Shown here one piece after another: positions 60,197-64,000 of a DNA stretch of 64,000 bases. Position numbers and translations under genes: made by a program. The notes beneath the pieces were generated by a model. That model did not search any database, was not told where the DNA came from, and was given only the letters and a program-made list of their open reading frames with translations. The stretch is taken from positions 124,001 to 188,000 of the forward strand of contig JAGDZR010000017.1 in NCBI GenBank assembly GCA_049115695.1. The letters are read 5' to 3'. Positions within the stretch are counted from its first letter, which is position 1, and every line of letters begins with the position of its first letter. The stretch is from JAGDZR01 sp049115695. Lineage in GTDB: Bacteria; Bacteroidota; Bacteroidia; Cytophagales; Cyclobacteriaceae.

Positions 60197-61286
60197 TCAG
60201 TCAGTTTCTTGCTGCATAAGCAAGAAACTTTTTATAAAGTCCATGATATCTCCATCTAACACTTTTTGCACGTCGGTTCGTTCAAAACTTGTCCGCGCAT
60301 CCTTAATTAATTTATAGGGATGTAACACGTAGTTACGAATTTGAGAGCCAAAGTCAATTTTCATTTTCCCCGCTTCGATACTGTCTCGCTCGGCATTTCG
60401 CTTTTCGATTTCACGCTGATAAAGCTGAGACTTCAGCATATTCATAGCTCGCTCGCGGTTTGCCAACTGTGATCTCTCCACTTGACATACCACTACAATA
60501 CCGCTTGGCTTGTGTGTGAGCTGCACCTTTGTTTCTACCTTATTCACATTTTGACCGCCAGCGCCCCCTGATCTTGAGGTTTGCAATTCAATGTCAGCAG
60601 GTTTGATGTCAATTTCGATCGTGTCGTCAACTACAGGATAGACATAAACAGACGCAAATGATGTATGCCTTCGACCACCACTGTCAAATGGAGATATACG
60701 CACCAGTCTGTGAACACCATTTTCAGATTTAAGAAAACCATAGGCAAGTGGACCTTCAAATTCAAGGGTCACAGATTTGACGCCAGCCACATCGCCTGGC
60801 TGGTAGTCGACTTCTCTTACCTTGTATCCATGGGCCTCTCCAAACATGATGTACATGCGCATGAGTATTCCGGCCCAGTCATTTGACTCTGTGCCGCCTG
60901 CTCCAGGAGTGATCTGCAACATTGCACTGAGTTGATCTTCTTCTGAAGAAAGCATTTTCTTCATTTCAAGATCCTCAGTTTTCTCCGCTGCTTTGGTGTA
61001 TTCGGACTCAACTTCCTGTTCAGTGGCTTCTCCCATCTCCTGAAATTCAAAAAGTGTTTCGACATCACCGAGGCATTCTTCCAATTCCTCATAGTCTGTC
61101 GTCCAGGATTTAACCCCCCGGATAACCTTCATTGTTTTCTCGGCATTTTCAGGGTCGTTCCAGAAATCAGGCTGAGCCGTTACCAGCTCCATTTCTTCTA
61201 GCTCCTTTTTCTTACGATCATAGTCAAAGGTACCCCCTCAAGGCAATAACACGTGCCTTTAAATCTTTCAACTGGTCAGCAGTCAT
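60197..61286 (-). CDS. prfB: Peptide chain release factor 2 (programmed +1 frameshift)
   Basis: Full gene of 362 residues when read with the frameshift: ATG at 61286, 20 codons to CTT (61229-61227), an in-frame TGA (61226-61224), then +1 slip to GAC at 61225 and on to the stop at 60197. Seen: the PTC-binding motif GGAGGQNVNKVET (GGQ) and the stop-codon recognition motif SPF in ISPFDSGGRRHTSF, which is specific to RF2 (UGA/UAA). It hydrolyses peptidyl-tRNA at UAA and UGA. RF2 levels set the frameshift rate, because low RF2 slows termination at the TGA. First gene of a unit with the permease and the YhhN-like gene. Confidence 0.97.
61223..61238 (-). promoter_or_regulatory. RF2 programmed +1 frameshift site
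   Basis: Reading on the minus strand: AGGGGG (Shine-Dalgarno-like) followed directly by TAC CTT TGA C, the canonical slip site, with the zero-frame TGA at 61226-61224 and the +1 codon GAC beginning at 61225. It autoregulates RF2 production. Confidence 0.97.
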
Positions 61287-61405
61287 CTCGGATTTTTTAT
61301 TTGATTAATGAAAAATAGTGTGCGAAGTTAGTCAGAGGGAAAATGAAGGACAAGGAGAGTAAAATATAGTCTCAGTTATTTATCTTGGAGCAAACGAATT
61401 GTTGA

Positions 61406-62056
61406 ATGACTTGTAAGCATTGTTGTGGTGCAGATATGCTCTTTGACCTTGCGTCAGCTGAGAAGGAAATGAAATCCTTTGAAAAGCGAGGGCCTGGGAA
61501 AATCACCAAAAGATTACTTCGAAAAATGGGCTTTGTCGAAGGAGAGGGCAAAAGTGTATTGGATGTCGGTGGTGGAGTTGGCGCTGCTCAATGGCATTTT
61601 TTACGAAAAGGCGCCATTCAAACTACTGATGTGGATGCTTCCTCCGGTTATTTAAAAGTGGCGAAGCATTATGCTGTAGCTAATGGATTCAAAAATCAAG
61701 CTTCATTTATCATGGCAGACTTAATAGATGTGAAAGATCAACTTGAGTCACATGACATTACAGTACTCGATAAAGTGATTTGCTGTTATCCAGATTATAA
61801 AGAGTTGTTAGGAGTTGCTACCGAAAAAACCAAAGAAGTGCTGGCACTGAGTTTTCCGCTTGCAGGTCCTGTTGGTCGGGCTGTGGCAAGGGTTGGTGCT
61901 TTGTACATGAAATGGAAGAAAAATCCATTTAGGGCATATTCTCATCCACCTCAAGAAGTACATGACTTCATTGAGAGTAAGGGGTTTGAACTCAGGGAAA
62001 AGGGCTGGCAGTTTCCTTTTTTAGTGAGAGTGTATGTGCGGTCTACTCCGCTTTAG
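61406..62056 (+). CDS. Class I SAM-dependent methyltransferase
   Basis: 216 residues. A Cys-rich start (MTCKHCCGADMLFD) precedes a Rossmann-like methyltransferase with motif I KSVLDVGGGVGAAQ (about residues 50-63), acidic D-x-D in TTDVDASSGYLKVAKHYA (ribose contact), FIMADLIDVKD, and VICCYPDYKELLGV (post-motif). The order fits small-molecule O- or N-methyltransferases such as the UbiE/protoporphyrin-type group. Its substrate is unknown. The start of this gene faces prfB's 5' end with 119 bp between, and its end overlaps the CotH remnant by 14 nt. Confidence 0.85.
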   Translation: MTCKHCCGADMLFDLASAEKEMKSFEKRGPGKITKRLLRKMGFVEGEGKSVLDVGGGVGAAQWHFLRKGAIQTTDVDASSGYLKVAKHYAVANGFKNQASFIMADLIDVKDQLESHDITVLDKVICCYPDYKELLGVATEKTKEVLALSFPLAGPVGRAVARVGALYMKWKKNPFRAYSHPPQEVHDFIESKGFELREKGWQFPFLVRVYVRSTPL

Positions 62057-62897
62057 CTTCTTTGAGCCATGCCGAAATCTTGGGTCTGATCCATTCAGAT
62101 CTTTTTTCATTCAGGTCTTTGAGTTCATCCAGACCACTTAACCAGGTTTCAGTATTTGGTAAGTCCAATTTGTTGACGAAATCAGCATAATGTGGCTTAA
62201 TTTTATCTCTTTCTGAGTCGACTATTTCATCGAATCTTTCTGGAGCAAATACTTCATCAATCACATACAGGTATCTTTCGAAGAAATCAATTCTAAATTG
62301 TTGGTTGCGCATCAGGTGATCGAAAAGGAAAAAGAGTCTCCAAATTGTATTTATACAGAAAATGATGAGGGTGATCATTTCTTTGCAGATTGTAAATCCC
62401 CCAATACTCATCGTTAATAATGACTTTTACTGGTCGGCTATCTGCTACTTCAAGAGACGGGAGCATTTTAATGGTTTTGCTTAGGATAACGTCTTTAATG
62501 AAGAGCTCCTGTGTGTCAGTACCTCCATTTCGGAGCTTTAGTCTTTTAAACCGGTCAAGGTTATTTTCAGTAAAGGGTGTTGATTCGAGGCGTTTATTGC
62601 CATATGCTTCTCACCAATAAATTCCCATTGATTTATTGGGTTTGTGTCTGCTGTAATTGCCCTTCGCCTGGATGCCGACCGAGTCAATAAAAATAGTATC
62701 ACTTTCCAGAGTCATGGCGATTTGAGCAGAATATTCCCACTTGACTAAGTTAGTTGTAGTGAATATTCCCTTTCTCCCCAAAGGTGATCGTGCGGAATGT
62801 TGATACTCACTTGAGCAAGGGGTGAGGAGGGAGTAGGCTCAGGCATTGGCTCATCGTCATTACATTCCAAAAATAAAATGGCCATGAAAATGGCCAT
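62043..62897 (-). pseudogene. Broken CotH-type kinase gene (at least three lesions)
   Basis: Reading the minus strand in pieces gives CotH-kinase signatures in order. First, an N-terminal lipoprotein-like start (62745-62897: FLECNDDE, then LAQVSINIPHDHLWGERE). Then, in another frame, VGIQAKGNYSRHKPNKSMGIYW, stopped by TGA at 62613-62611, and continuing in that frame EAYGNKRLE, FKRLKLRNGG, VIINDEYWGIYNLQRN. After a further frame change, LFDHLMRNQQFRIDFFERY to the C-terminal AWLKEA. An internal part between the last two pieces is also missing. CotH proteins phosphorylate spore-coat or surface proteins; this copy cannot make a full enzyme. Residues in each piece still match the family, so decay is recent. 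Confidence 0.85.
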
Positions 62898-62901
62898 TTT
62901 A
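62874..62901 (-). terminator. Intrinsic terminator of ilvE
   Basis: A 12-bp perfect stem (62874-62885 with 62890-62901) with a GAAA (plus-strand) loop, followed on the minus strand by the T-rich tail ATTTTTGG. It lies 35 bp beyond the ilvE stop and overlaps the start of the CotH remnant. Confidence 0.85.
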
Positions 62902-62935
62902 GTGTTTTTATATGTTTCAGACCTCATATAGTCTA

Positions 62936-64000
62936 TTATATACGATAAATCCAGTTGTGTGGATCGACGACCTCACCCAATTTGATCTTGTTGAGTTTGT
63001 CAAGAAATGCCGGAGCATATTTCCATCCTGCGACATCCGGAAGGTCGTAATCTTTCCCTTCGTGACCGATGGTCTGAATCTGCGTAATGGTAGCTGCTGT
63101 GCCAGCGCCAAATGCTTCTTGGATTTTACCAGATTCAATTCCATCTATTACATCAGCAACCTTTATGGGCCGTTCCTCCACTTTCATGCCCTGATCTTTT
63201 GCGAGTTGGAGGATGCTGTTCCTCGTAATTCCATTCAAAATGGTATCACCGGTTGGTGCTGTTACCAATGTGTCATCCATCACAAATAACAAGTTCATGG
63301 TGCCGGATTCCTCAACATATTCATGCGTCTTTCCGTCTGTCCATATCAACTGATCATAACCTTCCTTCTGAGCTTTTACAGCTGGATATAACGCAGCGGC
63401 ATAGTTGCCTCCTGTCTTGGCAAATCCGGTTCCACCAGCTGCTGCCCTAGTATATTCAGTTTCTATTTTAACACGAACAGGTTTAGAATAATAAGCTCCA
63501 ACCGGTCCGGTAATGATCAGGAACGAATAAGTATCCGAAGGTCTGATTCCTACATATGGATCCATGGCCAACTCAAGTGGGCGAATGTAAAGTGACGTGC
63601 CTGGCGCACTTGGAACCCACCCTCTGTCTAGATCCAGCAACTCAGTCATGGCTTGCATGAAAAGTTCCTCTGGAACAGCAGGCATGCACATGCGTTCAGC
63701 GCTTTTGATCATGCGTTTAGCATTATCCTCTGGTCTGAATACAAGAATATCACCATTGGAAGCTCTATGTGCCTTCAACCCTTCAAAAATGGTGGATGCA
63801 TAGTGCAAAGTAGTATTGGCTGGGCTTATGCTCAGATCTCCATAGGGGACAATCCGAAAATCTTTCCAATCGCCACTGACATAATCACAGACAAACATGT
63901 GGTCAGAATAAACCTTGCCAAAAATAGGGTTTTGCAGATCGGTCTCCGCCAACCTGGAATGTTCAGTTTTTTGCAAACTGATGTTCAGTGTGTCCGTCAT
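62936..64000 (-). CDS. ilvE: Branched-chain-amino-acid aminotransferase
   Basis: 354 residues, complete: the ATG is the last three bases of the window. Fold-type IV PLP enzyme of the IlvE group II: LHYASTIFEGLKAHR, RMIKSAERMCMPAVP, TSLYIRPLELAMDPYVGI (in part), the catalytic lysine K195 in GFAKTGGNYA, and ESGTMNLLFVMDD plus ILNGITRNSILQLAKDQG. It transfers the amino group between glutamate and the 2-oxo acids of Val, Leu and Ile. Its promoter lies outside the window. A strong terminator follows at 62874-62901. Confidence 0.96.
   Translation of the reverse strand: MTDTLNISLQKTEHSRLAETDLQNPIFGKVYSDHMFVCDYVSGDWKDFRIVPYGDLSISPANTTLHYASTIFEGLKAHRASNGDILVFRPEDNAKRMIKSAERMCMPAVPEELFMQAMTELLDLDRGWVPSAPGTSLYIRPLELAMDPYVGIRPSDTYSFLIITGPVGAYYSKPVRVKIETEYTRAAAGGTGFAKTGGNYAAALYPAVKAQKEGYDQLIWTDGKTHEYVEESGTMNLLFVMDDTLVTAPTGDTILNGITRNSILQLAKDQGMKVEERPIKVADVIDGIESGKIQEAFGAGTAATITQIQTIGHEGKDYDLPDVAGWKYAPAFLDKLNKIKLGEVVDPHNWIYRI

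Noticed and set aside
60197..61286. Apparent frame break at the start of prfB, suggesting a pseudogene or sequencing error
   Set aside because: The break falls exactly on the known RF2 slip site (AGGGGG, CTT TGA C), so it is programmed.

Overview
The window looks like a chromosomal segment of a marine, polysaccharide-degrading Bacteroidota, probably from the Cytophagales side of the phylum. The sequence evidence is: a C-terminal type IX secretion sorting domain on a giant surface protein, a TonB-dependent receptor with an N-terminal carboxypeptidase-regulatory-like domain, a propeller/Y_Y_Y histidine kinase, many lipoproteins, AT-rich intergenic DNA and few Shine-Dalgarno sequences. No rRNA, tRNA, CRISPR array, phage or intact insertion sequence was found.

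Layout. 1-1.2 kb: 3' part of a secreted esterase, a 42-nt perfect palindrome, and gene debris (acetyltransferase C-terminus, possible LysR C-terminus). 1.2-8.3 kb: a lipoprotein followed by a tightly overlapping operon of a GntR/FCD regulator, a tartrate/isopropylmalate-type dehydrogenase, a cyclase-family hydrolase, a DUF1537 acid-sugar kinase, an MFS permease and a Gfo/Idh/MocA dehydrogenase. This reads as an uptake and catabolic route for a small sugar acid whose exact substrate is not known. 8.5-14.2 kb (minus): a membrane protein, two Tat-exported Gfo/Idh/MocA proteins and a sulfatase. 14.3-22.6 kb (plus): a lactonase-type propeller and a Planctomycetes-style set (PSCyt1/DUF1549/LamG/DUF1553, DUF1501, DUF2231-cytochrome, NHL propeller).

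22.6-36.6 kb: a GC-rich palindromic insertion-like patch, an amidinotransferase/DDAH-type enzyme, an SLC6-type Na+ transporter, DUF6122, a GNAT, the large propeller histidine kinase, a DUF5060 glycosidase-like lipoprotein, a TonB-dependent receptor without SusD, a MoaD/ThiS-like small protein paired with a BNR propeller, a DJ-1/PfpI lipoprotein and a Crp/Fnr regulator. 36.6-44.8 kb: acetoacetate decarboxylase-like protein, cold-shock protein, recR-clpS, a sodium:solute symporter plus a detached paralogous copy of its C-terminus, a TonB C-terminal-domain protein, and an orphan XylF-like sugar-binding protein immediately before a TPR histidine kinase and a LuxR-type regulator.

44.9-54.0 kb is one gene of about 3,040 codons encoding a mosaic surface protein (Ig-like Big_5, leucine-rich, PKD-like, BspA/DUF285, tandem Ig/MBG repeats, T9SS tail). 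After a 600-bp intergenic region the last 10 kb are on the minus strand with one exception: GH20 hexosaminidase, PRTase plus Lrp regulator, lysoplasmalogenase-like protein, MFS permease, prfB with its programmed +1 frameshift, a methyltransferase (plus strand), a broken CotH-type gene, and ilvE starting at the last base of the window.
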